Assembly (NCBI GenBank): GCA_902774055.1
Contig: CACYGX010000025.1
Location: 1 to 52,698 of the forward strand
DNA length: 52,698 nucleotides
Reading direction: 5' to 3'
From: an uncultured Bacteroidales bacterium
GTDB taxonomy: Bacteria; Bacteroidota; Bacteroidia; Bacteroidales; Muribaculaceae
Shown here in pieces: positions 26,345 to 34,413 of this stretch. The translations under genes were made by a program, and so were the position numbers. The notes below the pieces were generated by a model. It did no database searches. It saw only the letters and a list, made by a program, of their open reading frames with translations, and was not told where the DNA came from. How positions within the stretch are numbered: position 1 is the first letter of the stretch; each line of letters starts with the position of its first letter.

Positions 26345-26883
26345 TTAACGAGATTATTGAATTTAACAAAGCATTTGTTGCCCGTAAGGGCTACGAGCAG
26401 TATGTGACCGATAAATATCCCGACAAGCGACTGGCGGTGCTTTCCTGCATGGACACGCGATTGACCGAGTTGCTACCAGCAGCCTTGGGCTTGAAGAACG
26501 GTGATGCCAAAATCATCAAGAATGCCGGCGGCTTGGTCATCTCGTCATTCGACTCGGCGATGCGCAGCCTCGTGGTTGCCGTCTATGAGTTAGGTGTGAA
26601 TGAAATCATGGTGGTCGCACACTCCAATTGCGGAGCCTGTCACATGAGTTACAAGCATTTTCACGAGGAAATGATCAAGCGCGGCGTGACCGATGAAACG
26701 CTCGACACCATCCGCAATTGTGGCATTGACCTCGACCAGTGGCTGGAGGGTTTCAAGGACACTCCAGAATCGGTCCGCAAGACCGTAGCGACCATCAAGG
26801 CCCATCCGTTGATGCCCCGTGACATCACCGTGCGCGGTTTCATCATCGATTCGGTAACTGGCGCCCTCGAGGAAATCGCCTAA
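26341..26883 (+). CDS. Beta-class carbonic anhydrase
   Basis: 180 residues. Zinc ligands and the catalytic dyad are visible: SCMDTRL (Cys, with Asp-Arg dyad) and VVAHSNCGACHM (His and Cys). The short length and Asn in HSNCGAC are typical of the small Gram-positive/Bacteroidetes subclass. It interconverts CO2 and bicarbonate in the cytoplasm. Translationally coupled to the TfoX-like gene. Confidence 0.9.
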   Translation: MINEIIEFNKAFVARKGYEQYVTDKYPDKRLAVLSCMDTRLTELLPAALGLKNGDAKIIKNAGGLVISSFDSAMRSLVVAVYELGVNEIMVVAHSNCGACHMSYKHFHEEMIKRGVTDETLDTIRNCGIDLDQWLEGFKDTPESVRKTVATIKAHPLMPRDITVRGFIIDSVTGALEEIA

Positions 26884-26894
26884 CAGTTCTTTTC

Positions 26895-27377
26895 ATGGAA
26901 GATCGTAAAATCGTCATATATCAGAGCGAAGACGGACAAACACAGATTGATGTCCGCCTGGAAAACGAAACCGTCTGGCTCACCCAAGCCCAGATGGCCG
27001 AACTGTTCCAAACAGATCGAACTTCTATTGTTCGTCATGTTCATAATATCTATAAAGTTGGCGAATTAGATAAGGAATCAACCTGTGCAAAAATTGCACA
27101 AGTTCAAACTGAAGGAAATAGGCTGGTACGAAGAACAATACCTTACTTCAGCCTTGATATGATCATATCTGTTGGCTATCGAGTCAATTCAAAGCGAGGT
27201 GTAAGATTCCGTCAGTGGGCAAATAAGATTTTGAAGGACTACCTCATCAAGGGCTTTGCAGTTAATGAGCGCATTCGTCGCGAACAAATCGGCGAATTGC
27301 GGCAACTTGTCGGCATTTTGGGACGTACAATCCAAAGTCAACCCTTGATGCCGTCAGAAGAAAACCAGGCATTATAA
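26895..27377 (+). CDS. RhuM-family protein, C-terminally truncated
   Basis: 160 residues covering only the N-terminal half of the RhuM family: IVIYQSEDGQTQIDVRLENE, TVWLTQAQMAELFQTDRTSI (helix-turn-helix-like), VRHVHNIYKVGEL, TIPYFSLDMIISVGYRVNS and VRFRQWANKIL. Family members are usually about 330-350 residues, so the second half is missing; no remnant is seen before the VOC gene 14 bases downstream. The middle of the gene is richer in A+T than its neighbours. The function of RhuM is unknown, although it is often found on mobile DNA or near Fic and restriction genes. It may be decayed. Confidence 0.7.
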   Translation: MEDRKIVIYQSEDGQTQIDVRLENETVWLTQAQMAELFQTDRTSIVRHVHNIYKVGELDKESTCAKIAQVQTEGNRLVRRTIPYFSLDMIISVGYRVNSKRGVRFRQWANKILKDYLIKGFAVNERIRREQIGELRQLVGILGRTIQSQPLMPSEENQAL

Positions 27378-27390
27378 AACCAATTGAATT

Positions 27391-27780
27391 ATGTTACAAC
27401 TCAATAAAGTACATCACATAGCTCTGATTTGCTCCGATTACCAGCGGAGCCTCGACTTCTATACCCGCGTCGTTGGCTGTCAGGTCCTTGCTGAACATTG
27501 GCGCGAGGAGCAGGAGTCCTATCTGACCAGGCTGTCATTGAACGGCGAGTATGTCATCGAACTGTTTTCGTACCCCTCACCGCCGCAGCGCCCGTCCTAC
27601 CCCGAGGCGGCCGGATTGCGGCATCTGGCCTTCGAGGTCGATGACATTGTGGAACAGGTTGCTGAACTTGACCGCTTGGGCGTTGCTCACGAAGCCATCC
27701 GGACCGATGCGACTACAGGCAAACGCTTCGTATTCTTTAATGATCCCGACGACCAACCTCTAGAAATGTACGAGAAATAA
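27391..27780 (+). CDS. VOC-family metalloenzyme (YaeR/GloA2-like)
   Basis: 129 residues, one glyoxalase/bleomycin-resistance domain pair. NKVHHIALICSDYQRSLDFY supplies the first metal His, GEYVIELFSYP a Glu, GLRHLAFEVDDI a His, and DDQPLEMYEK the terminal Glu: the full metal-ligand set of the YaeR subgroup. The substrate is not known; a glyoxalase I-like role is often assumed. Confidence 0.85.
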   Translation: MLQLNKVHHIALICSDYQRSLDFYTRVVGCQVLAEHWREEQESYLTRLSLNGEYVIELFSYPSPPQRPSYPEAAGLRHLAFEVDDIVEQVAELDRLGVAHEAIRTDATTGKRFVFFNDPDDQPLEMYEK

Positions 27781-27810
27781 CCACATAATTCATTTAGGTT
27801 GTGAATGGGA

Positions 27811-27818
27811 TAATTTTG
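27811..27818 (+). promoter_or_regulatory. Promoter -7 box of the DMT transporter gene
   Basis: TAATTTTG fits TAnnTTTG and lies 25 bases before the ATG at 27844. No well-placed TTG -33 element is evident. Confidence 0.45.
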
Positions 27819-27843
27819 TGGTCTAATTGATAAAAATGACGAT

Positions 27844-28779
27844 ATGTTTTTCTTGATTATAGCATTGGCAATGGGCTTGTTGGTGCCCTTGCAGACGGCG
27901 GCCAACTCAAGGCTGCGCGGGGTCGTTGGCCCTGCTTACGTCTCTACACTTGTGTCATTCACTGTTTCGACCCTGGCGTTGCTGTTGGTGTCACTGATAG
28001 CGGGCATACCCATCATGCCCACCAGCCAGATGCTCGATGCGGCACCCAGCTGGAGTTGGTTTGTCGGCATCATTGCCGTCATCACCATCACCATTGCCAT
28101 CCACTTGTTTAAGGAAATCGGGCAGTTGCAGGCCATTGTGATACCGATGTTCAGTCAACTGATTTTTAGCCTGTTGATTGACCACTTTGGCTGGTTTGGC
28201 GCCCATGTCATTCCTTTGGGCATTAATCGCATCGTTGGGGCGTTGTTGCTCATCGTCGGTGTGATTCTCGTGGTCATTCTGCCTAGATTGGGAGCGCAAC
28301 AAAAGGCGGCCACCACCCCTACTACAGGCGGCTCCAGACAGGCCTTTTGGCAACTCATGGCCATCCTGTCGGGCTGCATGTCGGCCAGCATCACGGGCGC
28401 CTATGCCCAGTTGTCTGCCGCTGTCGGTAATCCCGTTCAGGCAACGACTGTTGCCTTCTTTGTCGCCACAGTGGTGTTGCTGATTTTCTGCACTTGCATG
28501 GGCAAGACCCAACTGATTGGCAAGGCGTTTAGCCGCGAGTATCCCTGGTGGATGTGGATGGGCGGCCTGTGTGGCGCGACTATCGTTTTTGGAAACGCTT
28601 GGCTTGTGGCTCATGTCGGTGTCGGCGTTTTCACGATGTCGCTTCTCGTTGGCCAACTGGCCCTCAGCATGCTCATGGAACGCAATGGCTGGCTCGGTGC
28701 TCCGCGCAAGTCCATCTCTTGGCAGCAGATCGTCGGTATCCTGCTCATGCTTGCGGGCGTGGCGCTCATCCGCTTATAG
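27844..28779 (+). CDS. DMT-superfamily transporter, duplicated DUF606 (YdcZ) type
   Basis: 311 residues, ten predicted membrane helices in two homologous halves separated near residue 150-170 (QQKAATTPTTGGSRQ). Each half resembles a single YdcZ/DUF606 protein of about 150 residues: MGLLVPLQTAANSRLRGVVG in the first, GAYAQLSAAVGNPVQATTVA in the second. Members are small-molecule permeases of the drug/metabolite superfamily with mostly unknown substrates. It is a fused form of a family often encoded as two short genes. Confidence 0.8.
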   Translation: MFFLIIALAMGLLVPLQTAANSRLRGVVGPAYVSTLVSFTVSTLALLLVSLIAGIPIMPTSQMLDAAPSWSWFVGIIAVITITIAIHLFKEIGQLQAIVIPMFSQLIFSLLIDHFGWFGAHVIPLGINRIVGALLLIVGVILVVILPRLGAQQKAATTPTTGGSRQAFWQLMAILSGCMSASITGAYAQLSAAVGNPVQATTVAFFVATVVLLIFCTCMGKTQLIGKAFSREYPWWMWMGGLCGATIVFGNAWLVAHVGVGVFTMSLLVGQLALSMLMERNGWLGAPRKSISWQQIVGILLMLAGVALIRL

Positions 28780-28832
28780 GTTGGTGATTTCCTCCAAAAA
28801 GAGCGTAAGATCGATTGTTAAGTAAATACTCT

Positions 28833-28840
28833 TACTTTTG
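28833..28840 (+). promoter_or_regulatory. Promoter -7 box of the nucleotide hydrolase gene
   Basis: TACTTTTG matches TAnnTTTG, 24 bases before the ATG at 28865. A TTG at 28815 is a few bases closer than usual. Confidence 0.5.
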
Positions 28841-28864
28841 TAAGACGATAATTGAATTTTGACG

Positions 28865-29281
28865 ATGGCAAAGAAAATCTATTTTGCGGGATCAATACGT
28901 GGTGGGCGAGTGGATGCTGACCTATATCACCGCATCATCTCTTATATCCAGCGCACCGATGTCGTGCTCACCGAGCATGTGGGCAAGAGCAACCTGTGCC
29001 TGACGGAGCAGGGCCGTAGCCGTGACTCGGCCATCTATGACCAGGACACGGCGTGGCTGCGCGAGAGCGACCTGCTCATTGCCGAGTGTACCTGCCCCTC
29101 GCTGGGCGTGGGCTACGAATTGGCCTATGCCGAGCATCGCGGCATCCCCTGCCACATTTTTTATGACAGGGGCAAAACACAACTGTCGGCGATGCTCACG
29201 GGTAATCCCTACTTCCACATCCATCCCTACGACAGCGAGCAGGACATCTACCCCCAACTGGACAAGATTTTACAGGAATAA
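28865..29281 (+). CDS. Nucleoside 2-deoxyribosyltransferase-like, DNPH1/Rcl-type hydrolase
   Basis: 138 residues from the ATG at 28865; a TTG two codons upstream is possible. The N-terminal IYFAGSIRGGR closely follows the phosphate-binding loop of DNPH1 (Rcl), and VGYELAYAEHRG carries the catalytic Glu of the deoxyribosyltransferase fold. ESDLLIAECTCPS holds the conserved Asp. DNPH1-type enzymes split deoxynucleoside 5'-monophosphates into base and deoxyribose 5-phosphate, cleaning modified nucleotides. The next gene is AlkZ-related and starts five bases downstream, which fits a shared link to damaged bases. Confidence 0.82.
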   Translation: MAKKIYFAGSIRGGRVDADLYHRIISYIQRTDVVLTEHVGKSNLCLTEQGRSRDSAIYDQDTAWLRESDLLIAECTCPSLGVGYELAYAEHRGIPCHIFYDRGKTQLSAMLTGNPYFHIHPYDSEQDIYPQLDKILQE

Positions 29282-29286
29282 TTAAA

Positions 29287-29955
29287 ATGATTAGGGCGAT
29301 GATACAAAATGCGACGGACTTAATGGGCTATATCCAGCAGGTGGGATTTCTTCCACTGTTGGACAGCGGCATCGCGGGCTTCTCGGCCGACGAGGCGGTG
29401 GACCCCGACTGTCGCTATGTGCTGCTCGATGATGGCGGTTGGGAATGGCCCTTGTGGCAATGGAAAGGCCCCATTGTTACCGAGAGTGATTGCGTCTATG
29501 GCAAGTTCTTCAACAAGAAGGCGGGCTTCGTGAGCCAAGCGTGGTGGCCCGACTTGTACAATTGGCGCCGACATGCCTATCCGGCCCCTTCGGCAGGCTC
29601 CATCGAGGAAATCATCCTGCTGACCCTACGTGAGCACGGCAGCCTCATCACGCGGGATTTGCGCCGCGCCTGCGGTTTTACTGAGCCCAAGATGCGCAGT
29701 CGTTTTGATGGCTATATCACGCGCCTGCAGATGGCTTGCCGCGTCGTGACCGAGGATTTTGTCTATCCCCGTGACAAGCATGGCCATGAATACGGTTGGG
29801 GCTGGGCGTTGCTCACCACCCCCGAGCAACTGCTGGGCAAAGAGTCCTGCAAGTGTGGCCGTTCGCCACAGGAGTCGCTCGACCGCATGCTCGACCACTT
29901 GCGTCATCTACTGCCATCTGCCTCCGAAAAGCAACTTATCAGACTTATCAAATAA
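29287..29955 (+). CDS. AlkZ-related winged-helix protein
   Basis: 222 residues; ATG at 29299 is an alternative start. No signal peptide. The first half is rich in Trp (DDGGWEWPLWQWKGPIV), the second half holds a winged-helix-like segment (EIILLTLREHGSLITRDLRR, ITRLQMACRVVTEDF). This pattern resembles the AlkZ/YcaQ DNA-glycosylase group, shorter than true AlkZ (about 370-410 residues) and without a clear Q-x-Q catalytic motif. Recognition is from memory of the family pattern, so moderate certainty. It could be a DNA-binding protein without glycosylase activity. Confidence 0.6.
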   Translation: MIRAMIQNATDLMGYIQQVGFLPLLDSGIAGFSADEAVDPDCRYVLLDDGGWEWPLWQWKGPIVTESDCVYGKFFNKKAGFVSQAWWPDLYNWRRHAYPAPSAGSIEEIILLTLREHGSLITRDLRRACGFTEPKMRSRFDGYITRLQMACRVVTEDFVYPRDKHGHEYGWGWALLTTPEQLLGKESCKCGRSPQESLDRMLDHLRHLLPSASEKQLIRLIK

Positions 29956-29969
29956 AAAACCATATCATC

Positions 29970-30341
29970 ATGAAACGAATACTCCTTTCTCTCATCATCA
30001 TGCTCTTGGCCGTCGCGGCCATGCAAGCCCAGAAGATCAGTTACATCGAGACGACGCGTTCGTGGCATTACGTCTATGACGAGAACGGCAAGAAGATTTA
30101 CACCTTCAGCACTACTCAGGGCGAAGTGGTCGCCTACAGCGAGTCGTTCTACATTGTCAAGCATGGGAGTTGGTACTACACCTATACGCCTAAGGGCAAG
30201 AAACTGTACACTTTCTCGGTGAGCAATGTGGGCGAGGTCCTCTCGGCCACTGGCGATACCTTCACGAGCCGGCATGGCAGTTGGATTTACACATGGAACA
30301 AGAACGGCAAGAAAATCAACACTCGAGCGGCCAAACAATGA
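29970..30341 (+). CDS. Small exported protein with three tandem HGSW/GKK repeats
   Basis: 123 residues: signal peptide (KRILLSLIIMLLAVAAMQA), then three imperfect repeats of roughly 38 residues, each with SWxYxYxxxGKKIYTFS followed by GEVxxxxxxxF and HGSW (SWHYVYDENGKKIYTFS, SWYYTYTPKGKKLYTFS, SWIYTWNKNGKKI). Pure repeat protein with aromatic and basic surface, probably periplasmic or outer-surface beta structure. No function can be assigned. It follows the AlkZ-related gene by 14 bases but has a different destination in the cell. Confidence 0.7.
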   Translation: MKRILLSLIIMLLAVAAMQAQKISYIETTRSWHYVYDENGKKIYTFSTTQGEVVAYSESFYIVKHGSWYYTYTPKGKKLYTFSVSNVGEVLSATGDTFTSRHGSWIYTWNKNGKKINTRAAKQ

Positions 30342-30360
30342 GCCCGAGCTCCCAATAAAC

Positions 30361-30397
30361 AACAAAGCGCGGCAGCATTGTGCTCCGCGCTTTTGTT
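30361..30397. terminator. Bidirectional terminator between convergent genes
   Basis: Stem AACAAAGCGCGG (30361-30372) pairs with 30385-30397, and an inner AGCA/TGCT pair closes a short loop. A-rich and T-rich flanks serve both strands. It sits between the repeat protein (+, stop 30341) and pepT (-, stop 30415). Confidence 0.8.
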
Positions 30398-30414
30398 AAT
30401 ATAGAATAATGTGA

Positions 30415-31632
30415 TTATTGGGCTACAATCTTGCAAATTTCCACAATAGTCATCATCGCTTTTTCCATCGAGGGGATGGGCACGTACTCAAAGCGGCCGT
30501 GCATGTTCATGCCGCCAGCAAAGATGTTGGGGCAGGGCAGGTTCTTGAACGAGAGTTGGGCACCGTCCGTACCGCCGCGGATGGGTTGCACCTTGGGCGT
30601 CACGCCGGCATTCTCCATGGCCTGCTTGGCGATGTCGATGATATTCATCACGGGCTCGATCTTCTCGCGCATGTTGTAGTACTGGTCCTTGATTTCGCAG
30701 GTCGCGCAGTCGGGGAACTCGCTGTTGATTTTGTTGCACAGGTGTTCGATTTCGCGCTTGCGGCTCTCAAAGCGTGCGCGGTCGTGGTCGCGGATGATGT
30801 AGTTCAATGTGGTCTGCTCCACGCCACCCTCCATGCGGATGAGGTGATAGAAGCCCTCGTAGCCCTCGGTGTGTTCGGGCGTCTCCCAGCGGGGCAACAT
30901 AGCGGCGAACTGCATCGCAACACGCATTGAGTTGATCATCTTGTGCTTGGCGGCTCCGGGGTGCACGTTCAGGCCCTTGAAGGTGATCTTGGCACTGGCG
31001 GCGTTGAAGTTCTCAAACTCCAATTCGCCCACGGCACCACCATCCATGGTATAGGCCCAGTCACAACCGAATTTCTCCACATCAAAGTGATGGGCGCCCA
31101 GGCCGATCTCTTCGTCGGGATTGAAGCCCACGCGGATGTTGCCGTGCTTCACCTCAGGGTGCTCCTGCAGCCACTCGACGGCGCTCAGGATCTCAGCGAT
31201 ACCGGCCTTGTCGTCAGCGCCGAGCAGGGTGTCACCGCTAGTGACGATAAATTCCTGACCCGTGTAGTCGTTCATCTCGGGGAACTGAACGGGATCCAGC
31301 ACGATGTTGTTCTTCTCGCACAGCACGATGGGGTTGCCTTCATATTTGACGATGCGGGGTTTCACGTCGTGGCCGCTCATGTCGGGGGCAGTGTCCATGT
31401 GGGCAATGAAGCCGATGGTGGGAACTGCCTTGTCGGTGTTGGCGGGCAGGGTGGCAAACAGGTAGCCGTTGTCATCGAGCGAGATGTCGCTCAGACCCAT
31501 GGCGTGCAGTTCCTTCTCCAATTCCTTGGCAAATATCATCTGTCCAGGGGTGGAGGGTGTCAGGTTAGTGAGTTCGTCACTCTGGGTGTCAAACTTCACA
31601 TACTTCAAAAATCTGTCAACTAATTTTGTCAT
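30415..31632 (-). CDS. pepT: Peptidase T (tripeptide aminopeptidase)
   Basis: 405 residues, the normal length. M20 metallopeptidase: [14 protein letters not shown] (zinc His and Asp), [12 protein letters not shown] (bridging Asp), [15 protein letters not shown] (catalytic Glu and zinc Glu), [14 protein letters not shown] and the C-terminal [10 protein letters not shown]. It removes the N-terminal residue of tripeptides in the cytoplasm. Single-gene unit with its own promoter box. Confidence 0.96.
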   Translation of the reverse strand: MTKLVDRFLKYVKFDTQSDELTNLTPSTPGQMIFAKELEKELHAMGLSDISLDDNGYLFATLPANTDKAVPTIGFIAHMDTAPDMSGHDVKPRIVKYEGNPIVLCEKNNIVLDPVQFPEMNDYTGQEFIVTSGDTLLGADDKAGIAEILSAVEWLQEHPEVKHGNIRVGFNPDEEIGLGAHHFDVEKFGCDWAYTMDGGAVGELEFENFNAASAKITFKGLNVHPGAAKHKMINSMRVAMQFAAMLPRWETPEHTEGYEGFYHLIRMEGGVEQTTLNYIIRDHDRARFESRKREIEHLCNKINSEFPDCATCEIKDQYYNMREKIEPVMNIIDIAKQAMENAGVTPKVQPIRGGTDGAQLSFKNLPCPNIFAGGMNMHGRFEYVPIPSMEKAMMTIVEICKIVAQ

Positions 31633-31675
31633 AGTGATATACTTCTGTTAATGGTTATTATCTTCTTTCAATCTG

Positions 31676-31683
31676 CAAAGATA
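31676..31683 (-). promoter_or_regulatory. Promoter -7 box of pepT
   Basis: TATCTTTG on the minus strand matches TAnnTTTG, 43 bases upstream of the start at 31632. The 288-base divergent spacer (31633-31920) also holds the SPFH promoter and three CAGTTTTTTG-like runs. Confidence 0.55.
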
Positions 31684-31829
31684 CAAAAAAGCGATAAGTT
31701 TTTTGTTTCCAGTCCCCAGTTTTTTGTTTTTACTCCTCAGTACTCAGTTTTTTGAGGGGGTGGGTGGTGGCAAGTATGGCTTGATGGGTATAAAATAGTT
31801 AAAATGTGTTAAATTATTAGCCATAGCCA

Positions 31830-31859
31830 TTGCTGGTTCAAAAATTGCATATATCTTTG
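31830..31859 (+). promoter_or_regulatory. Promoter of the SPFH gene cluster
   Basis: TTG (31830-31832), 19 bases, then TATCTTTG (31852-31859): a strong match to the Bacteroidetes consensus, 61 bases before the ATG at 31921. Confidence 0.65.
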
Positions 31860-31920
31860 TGATATCAAAACGATATCATTTTAATAAAAACTAAATATTA
31901 ACTTTTCAACTTTTACGATT

Positions 31921-32889
31921 ATGGAAACGAAGGAATTTAATTTCAAGGGTATGACAATGAACGGTTTTTTGATGTTGTTCATCGTCATTTTGTTGCCGAT
32001 TCTCGCTGTGTGGGGTATCTATCAGAGCGTTATCCTGTTTGATATGCCTGGTCACAACTGGCAACCCACAGTGCTGCTCATCGTGAGCGTCCTGTTCATC
32101 ATCTGCACCTTATTTATACTCGGTGGATTCATTATGCTCGAACCCAACACCGCAAGGGTGACCACTTGGTTCGGTAAGTACAGCGGCACCTTCACCCGCA
32201 CGGGCTTCTACTGGATCAACCCCTTCTATGGCACCAAGAAAGTATCGCTGCGTGCCCGCAACCTCGATGCCGAGCCCATCAAGGTCAACGACAAGGTGGG
32301 TAACCCGGTGATGATCGGTCTGGTGATGGTTTGGAGACTGAAGGACACCTACAAGGCTTTGTTTGAGGTGGACTCTCAGACGATGGCTTCGACCGATGGC
32401 ACAATCAGCGGCAATGCCAAGGGACTGATGCGCGCCCTGGAGGACTTTGTGAGCGTCCAGAGCTATGCTGCCCTGCGTCAAGTTGCCGGCCAATATGCCT
32501 ACGACGACAACGACGAAGACACCAAGGAACTGACCCTGCGCTCGGGTGGTGACGAAATCAACGAGCAGCTTGAGGACAAGCTCAACGAGCGCCTCTCGCT
32601 GGCTGGCATCGAGGTGGTTGAGGCTCGTATCAACTATCTGGCCTACGCTCCCGAAATCGCTGCCGTGATGCTGCGCCGCCAGCAGGCTAGCGCCATCATT
32701 ACCGCCCGTGAGAAGATTGTCGAGGGCGCTGTGAGCATGGTGAAGATGGCCTTGGACAAACTCTCGAGCGAAGAGATCGTGGAACTTGACGACGACAAGA
32801 AGGCCTCGATGGTGAGCAACCTGCTGGTTGTCCTCTGTGCCGACGAACAGGCCCAGCCCGTTGTCAATACCGGCACCCTGAATATGTAA
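31921..32889 (+). CDS. SPFH/Band 7 (flotillin-like) membrane protein
   Basis: 322 residues. Two membrane helices near the N-terminus (about 14-38 and 48-70) are followed by an SPFH domain (about 75-250: [60 protein letters not shown]), and a helical C-terminus. Such proteins form large membrane-bound assemblies and microdomains. In Bacteroidetes this SPFH type is often followed by a ribbon-helix-helix protein, as here. Its partner function is unknown. Confidence 0.88.
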   Translation: METKEFNFKGMTMNGFLMLFIVILLPILAVWGIYQSVILFDMPGHNWQPTVLLIVSVLFIICTLFILGGFIMLEPNTARVTTWFGKYSGTFTRTGFYWINPFYGTKKVSLRARNLDAEPIKVNDKVGNPVMIGLVMVWRLKDTYKALFEVDSQTMASTDGTISGNAKGLMRALEDFVSVQSYAALRQVAGQYAYDDNDEDTKELTLRSGGDEINEQLEDKLNERLSLAGIEVVEARINYLAYAPEIAAVMLRRQQASAIITAREKIVEGAVSMVKMALDKLSSEEIVELDDDKKASMVSNLLVVLCADEQAQPVVNTGTLNM

Positions 32890-32906
32890 CTATATTGAAT
32901 TGTTTA

Positions 32907-33017
32907 GGAACAAGGATCGTGCTATCGCACGAGAAATCAAACATAATTTTTAAAGGGAATGAATTCGTTTTATTGATTTTTATTGGATTTCTCGCCCAAA
33001 GGGCGATCCTTGGTTCC
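32907..33017. repeat. Large four-stem palindromic element
   Basis: Outer arms GGAACAAGGATCG (32907-32919) and CGATCCTTGGTTCC (33004-33017) pair with one bulge. Inside lie hairpin CGTGC-tatc-GCACG (32918-32931), stem GAGAAATC/GATTTCTC (32931-32938 with 32986-32993) and hairpin CGCCC-aaa-GGGCG (32993-33005). It fills most of the 155-base spacer between the SPFH and ribbon-helix-helix genes. It may be a processed RNA structure or a small palindromic mobile repeat. Confidence 0.7.
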
Positions 33018-33044
33018 AGCAATCCAATTAAACATTAGCAGACT

Positions 33045-33251
33045 ATGGCAAAGAAAGCCACAAAGAGTTTTATCCTGCGTGTCGATAGTGACACGATGGA
33101 TGCCATCGAGAAGTGGGCAGCCGACGAGTTCCGTTCCACCAACGGCCAGTTGCAGTGGATCATTACCGAGGCGCTGCGCAAGGCCCGCCGTCTGCCCAAA
33201 AAGAAGAAAACCGAATCCGATGTCCAGGAGGAGGTCAATGATCCTGAGTAA
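33045..33251 (+). CDS. Arc-like ribbon-helix-helix DNA-binding protein
   Basis: 68 residues: KSFILRVDSDTMDAIEKWAA is the strand and first helix of a ribbon-helix-helix fold, RSTNGQLQWIITEALRKARR the second helix, followed by a basic and acidic tail. It probably binds DNA as a dimer. Its regular pairing with SPFH genes in Bacteroidetes suggests it regulates this cluster; target unknown. Confidence 0.8.
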   Translation: MAKKATKSFILRVDSDTMDAIEKWAADEFRSTNGQLQWIITEALRKARRLPKKKKTESDVQEEVNDPE

Positions 33252-33349
33252 AAACAATAGCCTGTCTAGTGACCAACGGCATCTTATTGCCATAGATGGG
33301 TATCTCGGGCTTCAATGTCAATCGTACTAACCCGATAATTTTTACAGCC

Positions 33350-33526
33350 ATGAGTAGAAAAAAAGCAATGTGCGCGCTTTCCATCATCGAGACGCTGGTG
33401 TTCTTGCTCAATGACGTGCTCTATACGATGGATAAGTTAAGCACGACAGGATTCATTATCGTTTTAGCTGTCGCCATCCTGGTGTGGATAGGCGTAGCAG
33501 TCATCATCGTCCGCAAGACAGAGTGA
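33350..33526 (+). CDS. Small single- or double-pass membrane protein
   Basis: 58 residues from the ATG at 33350: a short basic N-terminus (MSRKKAMC), a moderately hydrophobic segment (ALSIIETLVFLLNDVLY) and a strong membrane helix (FIIVLAVAILVWIGVAVIIV). No family recognised. It sits between the ribbon-helix-helix gene and the first nuclease (7-base gap), so it is probably part of the same transcript. The longer frame from 33296 has a weak start inside the spacer. Confidence 0.6.
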   Translation: MSRKKAMCALSIIETLVFLLNDVLYTMDKLSTTGFIIVLAVAILVWIGVAVIIVRKTE

Positions 33527-33533
33527 TAATCTT

Positions 33534-34370
33534 ATGAACAAGCACTTGGAGCGGTTGTGGCAACGATGGGGTGATGCCGTCAGGTTCCTCTTGTGGGGCC
33601 TGACGGTAGCGTTGGTATGCTTTTTGCTGTATAACGTGGCGATGAGAAGTCAGCATCCACATCTGGTGCCCCTGAGCAAGGGCGTGCGTGACAGCCTGAT
33701 GGCCGTCGGCGTGCCTCGAGACGTGAGTGACACGCTGGTGAGGTATGGCGCCTTCGACGTGCACTTCAACAGCGAGCAGGGCATTGCCAACTGTGCCGCC
33801 TATGAGCTCATTGATAGCGAACTGAACGGGACGGTAGAGCGCATGGGCGAGTTCATGCCTGATAGTGGCGTCAAGGGCTGCCCGTCTCCGCAGGACTATG
33901 CCGGCAGCGGCATGGACCGCGGTCATCTGGTGCCAGCAGCCGACCTCAAATGGAGCGATGACGCTATGCGTCAGTCGTTCCTGCTGACCAACGTGTGCCC
34001 TATGCACAAGGCGCTCAACGAGGGCGGTTGGGCAAAACTGGAGGAGAAAGTGCGCGAGTGGACGCTTCGAGACAGCGTTTTGCTGGTGTTTACGGGACCC
34101 GTCGTCAGCGCTGGCGACACGACGCTCTCAAGTGGACGGGTGATGGTGCCAAGTGCCTACTACAAGGTCATCATGGCGCCATGTGTGCGCCCGATGCGTG
34201 CTATTGCCTTCATCTACCCGAACGGGCATAGTGGCGGCCGCCTGCAGCAATATGCCGTGAGCATTGACGAGGTCGAGCACAGGACAGGACTAGACTTTTT
34301 CCCCTTCCTGCCTGACCGCGATCAACAACAGTTAGAAAGCCCCGTCAACCTCGACGCATGGGTCAATTAG
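33534..34370 (+). CDS. DNA/RNA non-specific endonuclease, copy 1 (DRGH)
   Basis: 278 residues with one N-terminal membrane anchor (about 20-38), then a beta-beta-alpha-metal nuclease domain of the NucA/EndoG type. The canonical DRGHLVPAAD motif carries the catalytic His, and LTNVCPMHKALNEGGW the metal Asn. It should face the periplasm and cut DNA and RNA without sequence preference. First of three tandem paralogues that sit behind the SPFH genes. Confidence 0.88.
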   Translation: MNKHLERLWQRWGDAVRFLLWGLTVALVCFLLYNVAMRSQHPHLVPLSKGVRDSLMAVGVPRDVSDTLVRYGAFDVHFNSEQGIANCAAYELIDSELNGTVERMGEFMPDSGVKGCPSPQDYAGSGMDRGHLVPAADLKWSDDAMRQSFLLTNVCPMHKALNEGGWAKLEEKVREWTLRDSVLLVFTGPVVSAGDTTLSSGRVMVPSAYYKVIMAPCVRPMRAIAFIYPNGHSGGRLQQYAVSIDEVEHRTGLDFFPFLPDRDQQQLESPVNLDAWVN

Positions 34371-34413
34371 TGAATAGTGAATAGTTAATAGAGAATAGTT
34401 AATAGTTGATAAG
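34371..34413. repeat. Spacer repeat (GAATAGTTAATAG copies)
   Basis: The 43-base spacer consists almost wholly of AATAGTtAATAG-like copies, the reverse complement of the motif in the namZ-symporter spacer at 11722-11787. Confidence 0.6.
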
